Source of the DNA: Maribacter ulvicola
Lineage (GTDB): Bacteria; Bacteroidota; Bacteroidia; Flavobacteriales; Flavobacteriaceae
DNA: 64,000 bases
Direction: 5' to 3'
Assembly: GCF_900155985.1 (NCBI RefSeq)
Contig: NZ_FTMA01000001.1
Location: 1,746,655 to 1,810,654 of the forward strand
The position numbers were made by a program, and so were the translations under genes. Positions 52,235 through 60,952 of the stretch are shown piece after piece (position 1 is the stretch's first letter; each line of letters begins with the position of its first letter). The notes under the pieces were generated by a model. It ran no database searches and had not been told where the DNA came from. It worked only from the letters and a program-made list of their open reading frames with translations.

Positions 52235-53102
52235 TCGTGTATTTTTGTTGGTATCTTGGTTGTTTTTTACTGTCAATTCAGTTGTGGCACAAACTCCAGA
52301 TGTTTTTAGGTTAGAGTATATGCTTATGCCAGAAAATAGCGGTGAAGTTGAAACATCGCGTATTAAATTGGTGCTAAATGTTCCTATTGCGGTCCGTGAT
52401 AAGATGGATTTTTTAGTGCTTGGTGCAGAATATAACCGTTATAATTTTGAGGTTCCAGATGATTTATTTCCCAATTCTGGGGACTTGAGCAAATTTCATG
52501 TGTTGGATGTGAACTTGGCCTACATGTATAAGTTATCTGAAAGTTGGCGCTTGATAGGAGTCGTTACTCCAAGATGGTCCACAAATTTTGTGCAAGAATT
52601 GCAGAACGAAGATTTCAATATGAACTATACCGTGGGTGCATATAAAAATGTGAAAGAAGTAGATAAGCCATATATGTTGGTATGGGGTATTTCATATAAT
52701 GGTACATCTCCTATAGATGTACCGTTGCCATTTGTGTATTTTGAAAAAAGATTTCATAAGAATTGGGCTTATACCTTAGGAGTACCTAAGTCAGGTATGA
52801 AGTATTTTACAAAAAAGGGACACTTTTTTCAAACCGAGATATTTTTAGACGGGTATTATGTAAATATCCAGAACGATATTCTGCTGCCCGGTAATAATTT
52901 ATCTACCGATGTCTCTTCTACGGCATTATTATTGACATTAGGGTACCAGTATAAGATAACTAAAGATATGTCCGTTTACTTTATAGGTGGGCGTTCTATT
53001 TATCAAAATAGTGCATTGCGTAATGAGGAAAGGGAAGATATATTTACGTTAAATGATGCGTCAGGTTTATATTTTAGAACAGGAATAAGAATAGGAATTT
53101 AA
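52221..53102 (+). CDS. Outer-membrane protein of unknown function (DUF6268-like)
   Basis: 293 residues from ATG 52221, overlapping the mscS end by 14 bases. The signal peptide ends at VVAQ. The remainder alternates amphipathic strands (RIKLVLNVPIAVRDKMDFLV, YNRYNFEVPDDLF, LLLTLGYQYKITKDMSVYF) and ends FRTGIRIGI, as in a small beta-barrel. It resembles proteins now called DUF6268, from memory. The response-regulator gene follows nine bases later. Confidence 0.75.
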   Translation: MKKHSRVFLLVSWLFFTVNSVVAQTPDVFRLEYMLMPENSGEVETSRIKLVLNVPIAVRDKMDFLVLGAEYNRYNFEVPDDLFPNSGDLSKFHVLDVNLAYMYKLSESWRLIGVVTPRWSTNFVQELQNEDFNMNYTVGAYKNVKEVDKPYMLVWGISYNGTSPIDVPLPFVYFEKRFHKNWAYTLGVPKSGMKYFTKKGHFFQTEIFLDGYYVNIQNDILLPGNNLSTDVSSTALLLTLGYQYKITKDMSVYFIGGRSIYQNSALRNEEREDIFTLNDASGLYFRTGIRIGI

Positions 53103-53111
53103 AAAGCAGAT

Positions 53112-54275
53112 ATGTCAAAGATTTTAGTAATTGAAGATGAAGCAGCAATTAGAAGGGTATTGGTTAAAATTTTATCTGAAGAAAATGATGTATACTCGGT
53201 AGAAGAAGCCGAAGACGGATTAAAGGGGATTGAGATTATCAAGAACAATGACTATGATTTGGTGCTTTGTGACATAAAAATGCCTAAAATGGATGGTGTA
53301 GAAGTACTAGAGGCTGCTAGAAAAATTAAACCAGAAATACCGTTTATCATGATCTCCGGCCACGGTGATCTAGACACTGCCGTAAATACTATGAGATTAG
53401 GGGCCTTTGATTATATTTCAAAACCGCCAGATTTAAATAGATTGCTTACAACTGTTAGGAATGCGTTGGACAGAAAAGTTTTGGTTGTAGAGAATAAAAA
53501 CTTGAAGAAAAAAGTAAGTAAGAATTACGAGATGATCGGTGAAAGTAGTGAAATAGGTACGATCAAAGATATGATCGAGAAAGTTGCACCTACTGATGCT
53601 CGTGTTTTAATTACAGGCTCTAATGGTACGGGTAAAGAATTAGTGGCACATTGGTTACATGAAAAAAGTGCTAGAAGTTCAGGAGCTTTTATTGAAGTTA
53701 ATTGTGCTGCAATACCTTCAGAATTGATAGAAAGCGAGTTGTTTGGTCATGTTAAAGGAGCATTTACATCTGCTGTTAAAGATAGAGCAGGTAAATTTGA
53801 AGCAGCCAATAAAGGAACCATATTCTTAGATGAAATAGGTGATATGAGCCTTTCTGCACAGGCAAAAGTTCTAAGGGCACTTCAAGAAAGTAAAATATCA
53901 AGAGTAGGTACAGATAAAGACATAAAAGTTGATGTTCGTGTGATTGCGGCTACGAACAAAGATTTAAAAAAAGAAATTGAAGAGGGTAACTTCAGAGAAG
54001 ATTTGTATCACAGACTTGCGGTTATTCTTATACAGGTGCCTAGCTTAAATGATAGAAGGGATGATATTCCGTTATTAATAGAACATTTTTCTAAAAAAAT
54101 TACAGCAGAGCAAGGTATGGCCCGTAAAACCTTTTCAGATACAGCGATCAAATTATTAAAAGCTTATGATTGGACTGGGAATATTCGAGAACTAAGAAAC
54201 GTCGTAGAAAGGCTTATTATTCTTGGTGGTCAAGAAGTGTCAGAAGATGATGTAAAATTGTTTGCCAGTAAATAG
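53112..54275 (+). CDS. Sigma-54-type response regulator without a DNA-binding domain
   Basis: 387 residues. The receiver domain (1-120) has Asp54 as phosphoacceptor (LCDIKMPKMDG) and Lys104. The AAA+ domain (about 140-385) has Walker A TGSNGTGKE (168-176), the sigma-54 contact loop GAFTSA (216-221, canonical GAFTGA) and Walker B IFLDEIGD (237-244), plus R-finger region EDLYHRLAV. The protein ends at LFASK, directly after the AAA+ lid, where most NtrC-type proteins carry a Fis helix-turn-helix. Last gene of the exporter-channel run; no histidine kinase is adjacent. Confidence 0.93.
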   Translation: MSKILVIEDEAAIRRVLVKILSEENDVYSVEEAEDGLKGIEIIKNNDYDLVLCDIKMPKMDGVEVLEAARKIKPEIPFIMISGHGDLDTAVNTMRLGAFDYISKPPDLNRLLTTVRNALDRKVLVVENKNLKKKVSKNYEMIGESSEIGTIKDMIEKVAPTDARVLITGSNGTGKELVAHWLHEKSARSSGAFIEVNCAAIPSELIESELFGHVKGAFTSAVKDRAGKFEAANKGTIFLDEIGDMSLSAQAKVLRALQESKISRVGTDKDIKVDVRVIAATNKDLKKEIEEGNFREDLYHRLAVILIQVPSLNDRRDDIPLLIEHFSKKITAEQGMARKTFSDTAIKLLKAYDWTGNIRELRNVVERLIILGGQEVSEDDVKLFASK

Positions 54276-54285
54276 TTTGCTATAT

Positions 54286-54981
54286 CTATCTTTGACTAGG
54301 GCAGCTACCAATTTTATTTAAGGCTTCTTGGGTAATCTCTTTGGTGCGTAGATTATAATATTTACTGCCTTCAGAAATATTTGGTTGTAATAACTGCGCT
54401 TCGCATTCATTGAAGATTTTAGTTGCAAAAGCGCTGGCATCTTTGCAGTTAACACTTTGAACTACTTTGTCTAACGAACTACGATATTTTTCTAATGATT
54501 TATCGATAGTTGTAAATAGCTCATTTTGATGGGTGTTACTTATTGTGGGCGTATGCTTTGCAGATGAACTGGAATTTACAGAAAGTAGATCGTTAGCGTA
54601 TATACTATTATGTATATCGTGTGATTCTAATACTATAATGGTGTTATCCGTTAATTCAATTGATGTATTCAAGTAACTTATTGTGCCAGCTAATGTTGTG
54701 GATTTTGTAGCAAGTAATAGCACTTCAATATTTTCTAATAAACTCTCTTTTGCATATTTACATCCGCAAATATGTAATTGGTTTTTAGATTTTTCTAAGG
54801 CACTTAGTGCCTTGTACGCATAAAATCGTGCTTTATTTATATCCTGGGCAAGCAATGCTGCATTTATCTGAGATTTGGCATAACCCATGTTAGAATTGGC
54901 GTATTCACACTCTATGTTCATGCTTAATGAGTATAGAGGAAATAGTGCAATAGCACAGAAAAAAAAGATGATTCTCTTCAT
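54286..54981 (-). CDS. Conserved exported protein of unknown function
   Basis: 231 residues from ATG 54981 (the in-frame ATG 55002 adds seven residues before the signal). Signal peptide IIFFFCAIALFPLYSLS. The mature part starts with NIECEYANSNMGYAKSQI, followed by a helical region with a Cys-x-Cys (HICGCKYAKESLLENIEVLL). I recall similar proteins across Flavobacteriaceae without assigned function. It converges with the response-regulator gene, ten bases apart. Confidence 0.75.
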   Translation of the reverse strand: MKRIIFFFCAIALFPLYSLSMNIECEYANSNMGYAKSQINAALLAQDINKARFYAYKALSALEKSKNQLHICGCKYAKESLLENIEVLLLATKSTTLAGTISYLNTSIELTDNTIIVLESHDIHNSIYANDLLSVNSSSSAKHTPTISNTHQNELFTTIDKSLEKYRSSLDKVVQSVNCKDASAFATKIFNECEAQLLQPNISEGSKYYNLRTKEITQEALNKIGSCPSQR

Positions 54982-55165
54982 AAGTAGGTAATTTGGGTGC
55001 AAGATTTGGGACCTTACATGTATAAATTTAGATGCTTTACCTTGTTGAAAATATTATTTTCGATACAATACACCTCAATAACGATGAACTGAATTGATCA
55101 AAAATGGATTACTTATCTTTTTGATTTGAATTAGTAATCATTCATATTAAATTATATATTTAAGA

Positions 55166-56047
55166 ATGGATAAAATAAAAGTGGACAGATATAGGACCAA
55201 CAAAAATTTTAAAATAGACGATAGTGAGACTTTTGAGGATTTTGGAATGTCTGATAAAGAACTCAAAAAAGAATTGTCTAAAATTAGAAGAGAACTTGGT
55301 GAATTTCAAGATACAATTTATGCCCATGGAAAATATAGTATTCTGGTTTGTCTACAAGGTATGGATACCGCAGGAAAGGATAGTTTAATACGTGAGGTGT
55401 TCAAGGATTTCAACGTAAGTGGGGTAGAAGTACATAGTTTTAAAGTCCCTACAGAATTAGAGTTAAGTCATAATTATCTTTGGCGCCATTACTTGGTACT
55501 GCCTGCAAAAGGTAAATTTGGCGTGTTTAATAGGACCCATTATGAAAATGTGTTGGTGACTAGAGTACATCCAGAATATATATTGAACGAGCATATCCCA
55601 GGAATACATACGGTAGATGATATTGACCAAGAGTTCTGGGATAAAAGGTTTAAGCAAATCAATGACTTTGAGAGGCACCTTGCCGAAAATGGAACCTTAA
55701 TTTTTAAGTTCTTTCTAAATCTATCCAAAGAAGAGCAACGTCAGCGTCTATTAAGAAGATTAGCCTTAAAAGATAAGCATTGGAAATTTTCACCAGGAGA
55801 TTTAAAGGAACGTAAATTGTGGAATCTTTATCAAGATTGCTATGAAGAAGCTATTTCTAAAACTACCCATGAGCATGCGCCTTGGTTTGCGGTGCCGGCA
55901 GATAATAAAAAAGCAACACGAATAATAGTTGCATCTATTTTGTTAGAATCGTTAAAAAAATACAAAGATATCAAGGAGCCTATGTTGAGCGAAAAAATAA
56001 TAGCTAATTTAGACAGCTATGAAGAACAATTACAAAGTGAACGGTAA
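55166..56047 (+). CDS. Polyphosphate kinase 2 family protein
   Basis: PPK2-type enzyme that moves phosphate between polyphosphate and nucleotides. 293 residues. Walker A-like GMDTAGKD at 65-72, then VHSFKVPTELELSHNYLWRH, GKFGVFNRTHYENVLVTRVH (lid and Walker B region, near 120) and FFLNLSKEEQRQRLLRRL (near 190), KHWKFSPGDLKERKLWNLY (near 210). Whether it phosphorylates AMP, ADP or GDP cannot be told. Its end overlaps the peptidase start by 29 bases. Confidence 0.94.
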   Translation: MDKIKVDRYRTNKNFKIDDSETFEDFGMSDKELKKELSKIRRELGEFQDTIYAHGKYSILVCLQGMDTAGKDSLIREVFKDFNVSGVEVHSFKVPTELELSHNYLWRHYLVLPAKGKFGVFNRTHYENVLVTRVHPEYILNEHIPGIHTVDDIDQEFWDKRFKQINDFERHLAENGTLIFKFFLNLSKEEQRQRLLRRLALKDKHWKFSPGDLKERKLWNLYQDCYEEAISKTTHEHAPWFAVPADNKKATRIIVASILLESLKKYKDIKEPMLSEKIIANLDSYEEQLQSER

Positions 56048-57413
56048 ACTTACTTTATTTTTTATCATTGTTTTCGCATATGTGGGAGTATCTCAGATTA
56101 AGGATGAAGAACAGATAAAAAAACTATATGACACGGCACTTACAGATGGTGCTGGTTATGATTGGTTAAATTACTTGTCTAACCAAATTGGTGGTCGGTT
56201 ATCTGGGTCTATTCAAGCGCAACAAGCTGTAGATTATACAAAGGCTCAATTAGATTCTTTGGGGTTGGACAAGGTTTGGTTACAACCCGTTATGGTTCCT
56301 AAGTGGGTTAGGGGTACACCGGAATTCGCTTATTTTGAAACATCGCCGGGCACGACTACTAATGTGCCTATTTGTGCTATAGGTGGCTCCGTGGCTACTT
56401 CGCCCAACGGTGTAAAGGCAAATATTGTAGAAGTGCAAGGTATAGAACAACTGGCAGCACTGGGTAAAGATAAAATTCAGGGAAAAATAGTGTTTTTTAA
56501 TAAACCGATGGATCCAACTCAGATCAATACATTTACTGCATATTCCAGTTGTGTTGATCAGCGTTATGCCGGTGCCTTGGAAGCTTCTGAATATGGGGCA
56601 GTTGGGGTAATAATACGTTCAATGAATCTCCGTTTAGATGATTACCCACATACAGGTGCAATGAGTTATGGGAACCAGATAGTATCAGAGAGGATTCCTG
56701 CTGCGGCAATTAGTACAAATGCTGCAGAATTATTGAGTACTTCTTTGAAGTTAAATCCTGAAATCAATTTTTATTTTAAACAAAATTGTAAACAATACAA
56801 TGATGTAGAATCATATAATGTAATAGGGGAAATTAAAGGAACAACGAAACCAGAAGAGGTGATTGTTGTTGGTGGTCACCTAGATTCTTGGGATTTGGGG
56901 GACGGTTCTCATGATGACGGTGCTGGTTGTGTTCAAAGTATGGAGGTTTTAAACCTATTTAAGAAAACGGGGTACAAGCCTAAACGTACGGTTAGGGTCG
57001 TTCTTTTTATGAATGAAGAAAATGGGTTAAGAGGAGGTAAGAAATATGCTGAAGTTGCAAATGCTAAAAACGAAAAGCACATATTTGCTCTAGAAAGTGA
57101 TTCTGGCGGATTTTCTCCTCGCGGATTTACTTTTGAAGGATCAAATAAAGGCTTTGAGAAAGTATTGGAATGGAAAAGTCTTTTTAAACCATACTTGATA
57201 CACTATTTTGAACAAGGGTTTAGCGGTGCAGACATAGGTCCGTTGAAAAAAGAGGGGATGCTATTGGCAGGTTTACGACCAGATTCTCAACGTTATTTTG
57301 ACCATCACCATGCAGAGAACGATACCTTTGAACATGTAAATAAAAGAGAACTACAGCTAGGGGCCGCTTCTATGGCAAGTTTAATATACCTAGTAGATAA
57401 GTACGGATTTTAA
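56019..57413 (+). CDS. M28-family zinc aminopeptidase/carboxypeptidase, exported
   Basis: 464 residues. Signal peptide (LTLFFIIVFAYVGVSQ), an N-terminal part with an inserted PA domain (about 130-240), and the zinc catalytic domain. Metal ligands and catalytic residues appear in GGHLDSWDLGDGSHDDGAG (His near 287, Asp bridging), FMNEENGLRGG (catalytic Glu pair), LESDSGGFSPRG, and HHHAENDTFEHV near the end. The start lies inside the PPK2 gene (29-base overlap); GTG 56037 is an alternative start that still overlaps. Confidence 0.93.
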   Translation: MKNNYKVNGKLTLFFIIVFAYVGVSQIKDEEQIKKLYDTALTDGAGYDWLNYLSNQIGGRLSGSIQAQQAVDYTKAQLDSLGLDKVWLQPVMVPKWVRGTPEFAYFETSPGTTTNVPICAIGGSVATSPNGVKANIVEVQGIEQLAALGKDKIQGKIVFFNKPMDPTQINTFTAYSSCVDQRYAGALEASEYGAVGVIIRSMNLRLDDYPHTGAMSYGNQIVSERIPAAAISTNAAELLSTSLKLNPEINFYFKQNCKQYNDVESYNVIGEIKGTTKPEEVIVVGGHLDSWDLGDGSHDDGAGCVQSMEVLNLFKKTGYKPKRTVRVVLFMNEENGLRGGKKYAEVANAKNEKHIFALESDSGGFSPRGFTFEGSNKGFEKVLEWKSLFKPYLIHYFEQGFSGADIGPLKKEGMLLAGLRPDSQRYFDHHHAENDTFEHVNKRELQLGAASMASLIYLVDKYGF

Positions 57414-57495
57414 TCTGTGAAGACTATTTTGGTTTGATCAGATACTCAATTTCTGGTTTTGAAGGTGATCAAATGTTCTAATCGTTAAAATTCTT

Positions 57496-57503
57496 TACCT
57501 TTG
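57496..57503 (+). promoter_or_regulatory. -7 promoter box of the PPIase fusion gene
   Basis: TACCTTTG matches TAnnTTTG 21 bases before ATG 57525. An in-frame TTG at 57501 lies within the box and cannot be the start. Confidence 0.65.
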
Positions 57504-57524
57504 ACACACATTAAAAAAAATAAA

Positions 57525-58457
57525 ATGGAAGACGGAATTTACGCCAAGTTCAATACAAATAAAGGCGAAATACTAGTAAAATTAACTCACGAAAAAACCC
57601 CTGGTACAGTAGGTAACTTTGTAGCCCTAGCTGAGGGGGATAAGGAAAATAGTGCAAAAGGTAAAGGTGAACCTTATTATAATGGTTTAAAATTTCATAG
57701 GGTTATTCCAGATTTTATGATTCAAGGTGGTTGCCCACAAGGTAGAGGAACTGGAGATGCCGGTTATAAATTTGATGATGAATTTCATCCAGAGTTAAAG
57801 CATGATGCCCCTGGTATACTTTCAATGGCCAATTCTGGTCCTGGTACCAATGGTAGTCAGTTCTTTATTACTCATGTACCTACGCCTTGGTTAGATAACA
57901 AGCATACCATTTTTGGTCATGTAGAGACAGGTCAAGAAGTTGTAGACGCAATAGCTCAAGATGACATTATTGAATCTTTAGAAATAGTTAGAATTGGTGA
58001 TGCTGCCGAGAAATGGAATGCATTAAAAGCTTTTGAAGATTTCAATGCTTCTGGTGAAGCAAGATTAGCAGCGGAAAAAGCACAACAAGAAGCTGAACTT
58101 GATAAAGTAGCAGCTGGATTTGAATCTACATCATCTGGACTTCGTTATAAAATGATTCAGAAAGGTGATGGAGCTAAAGCCGTAAAAGGTGAAAAAGTTT
58201 CTGTACACTATGAAGGTTCTCTTTTAAACGGTCAAGTTTTTGACTCTTCTTACAAGCGTAATTCTCCAATTGATTTTCAATTAGGTATTGGTCAAGTTAT
58301 ACCAGGTTGGGATGAAGGTATTTCTTTACTACAAGTTGGTGATAAAGCACGTTTTGTAATCCCTTCGGATTTAGCTTACGGATCAGCTGGTGCAGGTGGT
58401 GTAATACCGCCAAACGCTACACTGATTTTTGATGTAGAATTAATGAAGGTAGGCTAA
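57525..58457 (+). CDS. Peptidyl-prolyl isomerase, cyclophilin-FKBP fusion
   Basis: 310 residues with two isomerase domains. The N-terminal cyclophilin (about 1-170) shows [32 protein letters not shown] and [13 protein letters not shown] helical linker (about 170-205, [16 protein letters not shown]) leads to the C-terminal FKBP domain ([54 protein letters not shown]). No signal peptide, so it acts in the cytoplasm, perhaps at nascent chains. A terminator follows. Confidence 0.95.
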   Translation: MEDGIYAKFNTNKGEILVKLTHEKTPGTVGNFVALAEGDKENSAKGKGEPYYNGLKFHRVIPDFMIQGGCPQGRGTGDAGYKFDDEFHPELKHDAPGILSMANSGPGTNGSQFFITHVPTPWLDNKHTIFGHVETGQEVVDAIAQDDIIESLEIVRIGDAAEKWNALKAFEDFNASGEARLAAEKAQQEAELDKVAAGFESTSSGLRYKMIQKGDGAKAVKGEKVSVHYEGSLLNGQVFDSSYKRNSPIDFQLGIGQVIPGWDEGISLLQVGDKARFVIPSDLAYGSAGAGGVIPPNATLIFDVELMKVG

Positions 58458-58485
58458 AAGACCTAATCACTTTAAAATACGAATG

Positions 58486-58520
58486 AAACACCTATATCTT
58501 TTTGATATGGGTGTTTTTTT
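58486..58520 (+). terminator. Terminator of the PPIase fusion gene
   Basis: AAACACCTATATC pairs with GATATGGGTGTTT (one T-G pair) around a five- to six-base loop, followed by a T-run. Confidence 0.85.
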
Positions 58521-58526
58521 TGATGT

Positions 58527-58613
58527 CTACTTTTTACGAGTAACAAAACTGCTTAAAAGCAAAATAACGTTAACTATCATCAAAACTAAAAATACGGTTA
58601 AAAATGTGGTCAT
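58527..58613 (-). CDS. 28-residue membrane peptide
   Basis: On the minus strand ATG 58613 to TAG 58527 encodes 28 residues: MTTFLTVFLVLMIVNVILLL, then SSFVTRKK. It is one membrane helix with a positive tail. Its sequence is close to the first 28 residues of the 59-residue protein at 42616-42795 (about 12 identities plus many Ile/Val/Leu swaps), which argues for a real, duplicated gene. Function unknown. Confidence 0.5.
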   Translation of the reverse strand: MTTFLTVFLVLMIVNVILLLSSFVTRKK

Positions 58614-58726
58614 AAATACATAGTATAAGGTAGGGGAACCATTCTTGTTTAATCAATAGATATGTATTTATAGAAAAGGTTGCGTTAAAGTTGAACAATT
58701 TTTTTTAAAAAAAGTATGAGTATAAA

Positions 58727-58754
58727 AAAACCCGAACCAATTGGTTCGGGTTTT
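58727..58754. terminator. Palindromic terminator of the cold shock gene
   Basis: A perfect 28-base palindrome, half-site AAAACCCGAACCAA, with a longer T-run on the minus strand. It lies 27 bases beyond the cold shock protein stop. Confidence 0.88.
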
Positions 58755-58780
58755 ATACTATAAAAAAGTTAAATCGTTAC

Positions 58781-58975
58781 CTAGTCAATTACTTTCACAT
58801 TAACGGCGTTTAATCCTTTTTTACCTTGTTGTAGTTCAAATTCTACAACATCACCTTCTCGAACTTCATCGATTAAGCCAGAAATGTGTACAAAATGATC
58901 TTCGTTTGAACCATCTTCAGTGATAAAACCGTAACCTTTGGAATCATTGAAGAATTTTACTGTTCCTTTACTCAT
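58781..58975 (-). CDS. Cold shock-like RNA-binding protein
   Basis: Single cold-shock domain of 64 residues, an RNA/ssDNA-binding OB-fold. RNP1 is KGYGFI and RNP2 is HFVHIS; the N-terminus MSKGTVKFFNDSKGYGFI is canonical. A long AT-rich leader precedes it, and TATCTTCG (minus strand, 59005-59012) is a one-mismatch -7 box. Monocistronic. Which csp paralogue it is cannot be said. Confidence 0.95.
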   Translation of the reverse strand: MSKGTVKFFNDSKGYGFITEDGSNEDHFVHISGLIDEVREGDVVEFELQQGKKGLNAVNVKVID

Positions 58976-59104
58976 AATAGAAAAATTAAATATTAATTAA
59001 AAAGCGAAGATAGTTTTTTTTTGTTAAAAAACTTAAATTCTTGTACGTTATCTTAAGGTTAATAATTTCTGTCTAATGTATTGAGAATGAACTTGTTTTT
59101 AGGG

Positions 59105-59743
59105 CTATGCCGTAGGGTCTGGCGTCATTCTTAAATAAGGTTTTACCTCTGTAACTCCCCTAGAAAACATACCTTTTGCATCATCAGTTGATATTGCCGG
59201 ACTCACCACAACATCTTTGCCATGTTCCCAATTCGCCGGTGTGGCAACCTTATGATTAGCAGTAAGCTGCAAAGAATCTATAACTCTTAATAATTCATAG
59301 AAATTTCTTCCCGTAGATGCTGGGTAGGTTAATGTTAGTTTCACAGTTTTATCTGGAGCAACAATAAATACAGAACGAACAGTTAGGTTATTATCTGCAT
59401 TTGGGTGAATCATATCATATAAATCAGAAACTTTTTTGTCCTCATCAGCAATAATTGGAAAATTTACTACCGTGTTCTCTACTTCGTTAATATCCTTGAT
59501 CCATTCAGCATGTGAAGCTGCGCCATCAACACTTAATGCAATCATTTTAACATTGCGCTTATCGAACTCATCTTTGAACTTGGCAGCTGTACCTAATTCG
59601 GTTGTACAAACTGGAGTAAAATCCGCAGGATGCGAAAACAAAATACCCCAACTATCCCCTAAATAATCGTAAAAGTTGATGGATCCCATGGAGCTATCTG
59701 CTGTAAAATTAGGTGCTTTATCACCCAAACGTATTGTTGACAT
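59105..59743 (-). CDS. 1-Cys peroxiredoxin (Prx6 type)
   Basis: Thiol peroxidase of 212 residues. The peroxidatic Cys46 is in SHPADFTPVCTTEL; it is the only cysteine in the protein, so reduction needs an outside thiol. The C-terminal part (VATPANWEHGKDVVVSPA and EVKPYLRMTPDP) is typical for Prx6. Monocistronic, followed on the minus strand by the cold shock gene. Confidence 0.95.
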   Translation of the reverse strand: MSTIRLGDKAPNFTADSSMGSINFYDYLGDSWGILFSHPADFTPVCTTELGTAAKFKDEFDKRNVKMIALSVDGAASHAEWIKDINEVENTVVNFPIIADEDKKVSDLYDMIHPNADNNLTVRSVFIVAPDKTVKLTLTYPASTGRNFYELLRVIDSLQLTANHKVATPANWEHGKDVVVSPAISTDDAKGMFSRGVTEVKPYLRMTPDPTA

Positions 59744-59856
59744 AATGAAATGTTTTTATATGTTTATAATATACTATCCTATAAAATTAGTAGATTAATT
59801 GACTATGTCTAAAGTTTTTGGGTTAAAAGTCTATTAAAATTTTTTACTTTTAGTTT

Positions 59857-60393
59857 ATGGAAGATTTAGAAAAATTAAAGTATCCGATCGGACGTTTTAC
59901 ATGTCCTGACCACATTTCTGATGATGATATTAAGCAATGGATTGCTGATTTGGAGATATTACCTAAAAGGGTGCTGAATTTAGTAAGGGATTTTTCTGAA
60001 TCTCAATTAGAAACTCCGTATCGTAATGGTGGTTGGACGGTAAAACAGGTAATTCATCATTTAGCAGATAGTCACCACCATAGCTATACTCGTTTTAAAT
60101 GGGCGCTAACAGAGAATAGACCTCTTATAAAAGTTTATGAAGAAACGTTATGGAGTGATCTTATAGATGCTAAAACAGCACCTATAGCTCTTTCACTTTC
60201 GTATTTAACAGCATTGCATGCCAAATTGGTCTATATGTGCGTGCGGCTAACGCCAAATGATTTAAAAAAGAGTTACATTCACCCAGATGGGAATGTGAAT
60301 GTATCTGTTGCAGAAAATATAGGAAAGTATGCATGGCACGGTAATCATCATTTTGCGCATATTAAAACCTTGGCAGAACGAAAAGGTTGGTGA
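59857..60393 (+). CDS. YfiT/DinB-family metal-dependent transferase or hydrolase
   Basis: 178-residue four-helix DinB-like protein of the YfiT (BstA, bacillithiol S-transferase) branch. YPIGRFTCPDHISDDDIKQW is the characteristic start, the metal-binding His residues lie in VIHHLADSHHHSYTRF (near 66) and YAWHGNHHFAHIK (near 160). In Bacillus it conjugates bacillithiol; whether this organism makes bacillithiol is not shown here. Its stop is six bases from the convergent GNAT gene. Confidence 0.9.
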   Translation: MEDLEKLKYPIGRFTCPDHISDDDIKQWIADLEILPKRVLNLVRDFSESQLETPYRNGGWTVKQVIHHLADSHHHSYTRFKWALTENRPLIKVYEETLWSDLIDAKTAPIALSLSYLTALHAKLVYMCVRLTPNDLKKSYIHPDGNVNVSVAENIGKYAWHGNHHFAHIKTLAERKGW

Positions 60394-60398
60394 GCAAC

Positions 60399-60926
60399 TT
60401 ATATCATCTTCTTTAAAAGGTACATGGGTTTCTCGGTTTCAATAACATTTTTAAAAGGTACTTGAGTATTGGCAACTATTTTGAATCCACTTTTTTGGTA
60501 AAAAGGTAGTGCCAGCCCTTTCTGCATAGATTCTAAAAAGATGGCTTTTTTAGCATGGCTATGGGCAATTTTTTCCACAAACTGTAAAGATTTAGAACCA
60601 ATACCATGACCTGAATATTCGTTAAGTATATAAATTTTATCAAGATATAATGCATCAGCTTTACTGTATTCTTGTAACTGTTTGTGCAAAGTTATTTTTA
60701 ATAATCCTACATATGCAGCATCAATTTTAATTAAATAAAGAACGGTATCCTGATCTTTTTCCTCCTGTAATAACACCTTTTCCGTAAAGCTGTTTTCTAT
60801 ATAGGTTGCTGTGTCACCATTGGGCCATAGATGTGTATAATGTTGATTATAGGCTTTGGAGCCTATTTCAATATAGATGTTGTAAAGTTCTGGTTCCAGT
60901 AGTGTGAACTGAATAGTGCTCTCCAT
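60399..60926 (-). CDS. GNAT-family N-acetyltransferase
   Basis: 175 residues. The acetyl-CoA-binding region is LDKIYILNEYSGHGIGSKSL (near 95; pattern R/Q-x-x-G-x-G/A is represented by SGHGIGS). IFLESMQKGLALPFYQKSGF (near 134) is the typical beta5-alpha4-beta6 end. It lies 26 bases after the thioredoxin-like gene on the same strand, so they share an operon. Substrate unknown. Confidence 0.88.
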   Translation of the reverse strand: MESTIQFTLLEPELYNIYIEIGSKAYNQHYTHLWPNGDTATYIENSFTEKVLLQEEKDQDTVLYLIKIDAAYVGLLKITLHKQLQEYSKADALYLDKIYILNEYSGHGIGSKSLQFVEKIAHSHAKKAIFLESMQKGLALPFYQKSGFKIVANTQVPFKNVIETEKPMYLLKKMI

Positions 60927-60952
60927 GATTTAAAATAAGAATTTCAACAATG

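Noticed and set aside
57501-57524. Upstream TTG start for the PPIase fusion
   Set aside because: The codon lies inside the TACCTTTG promoter box.
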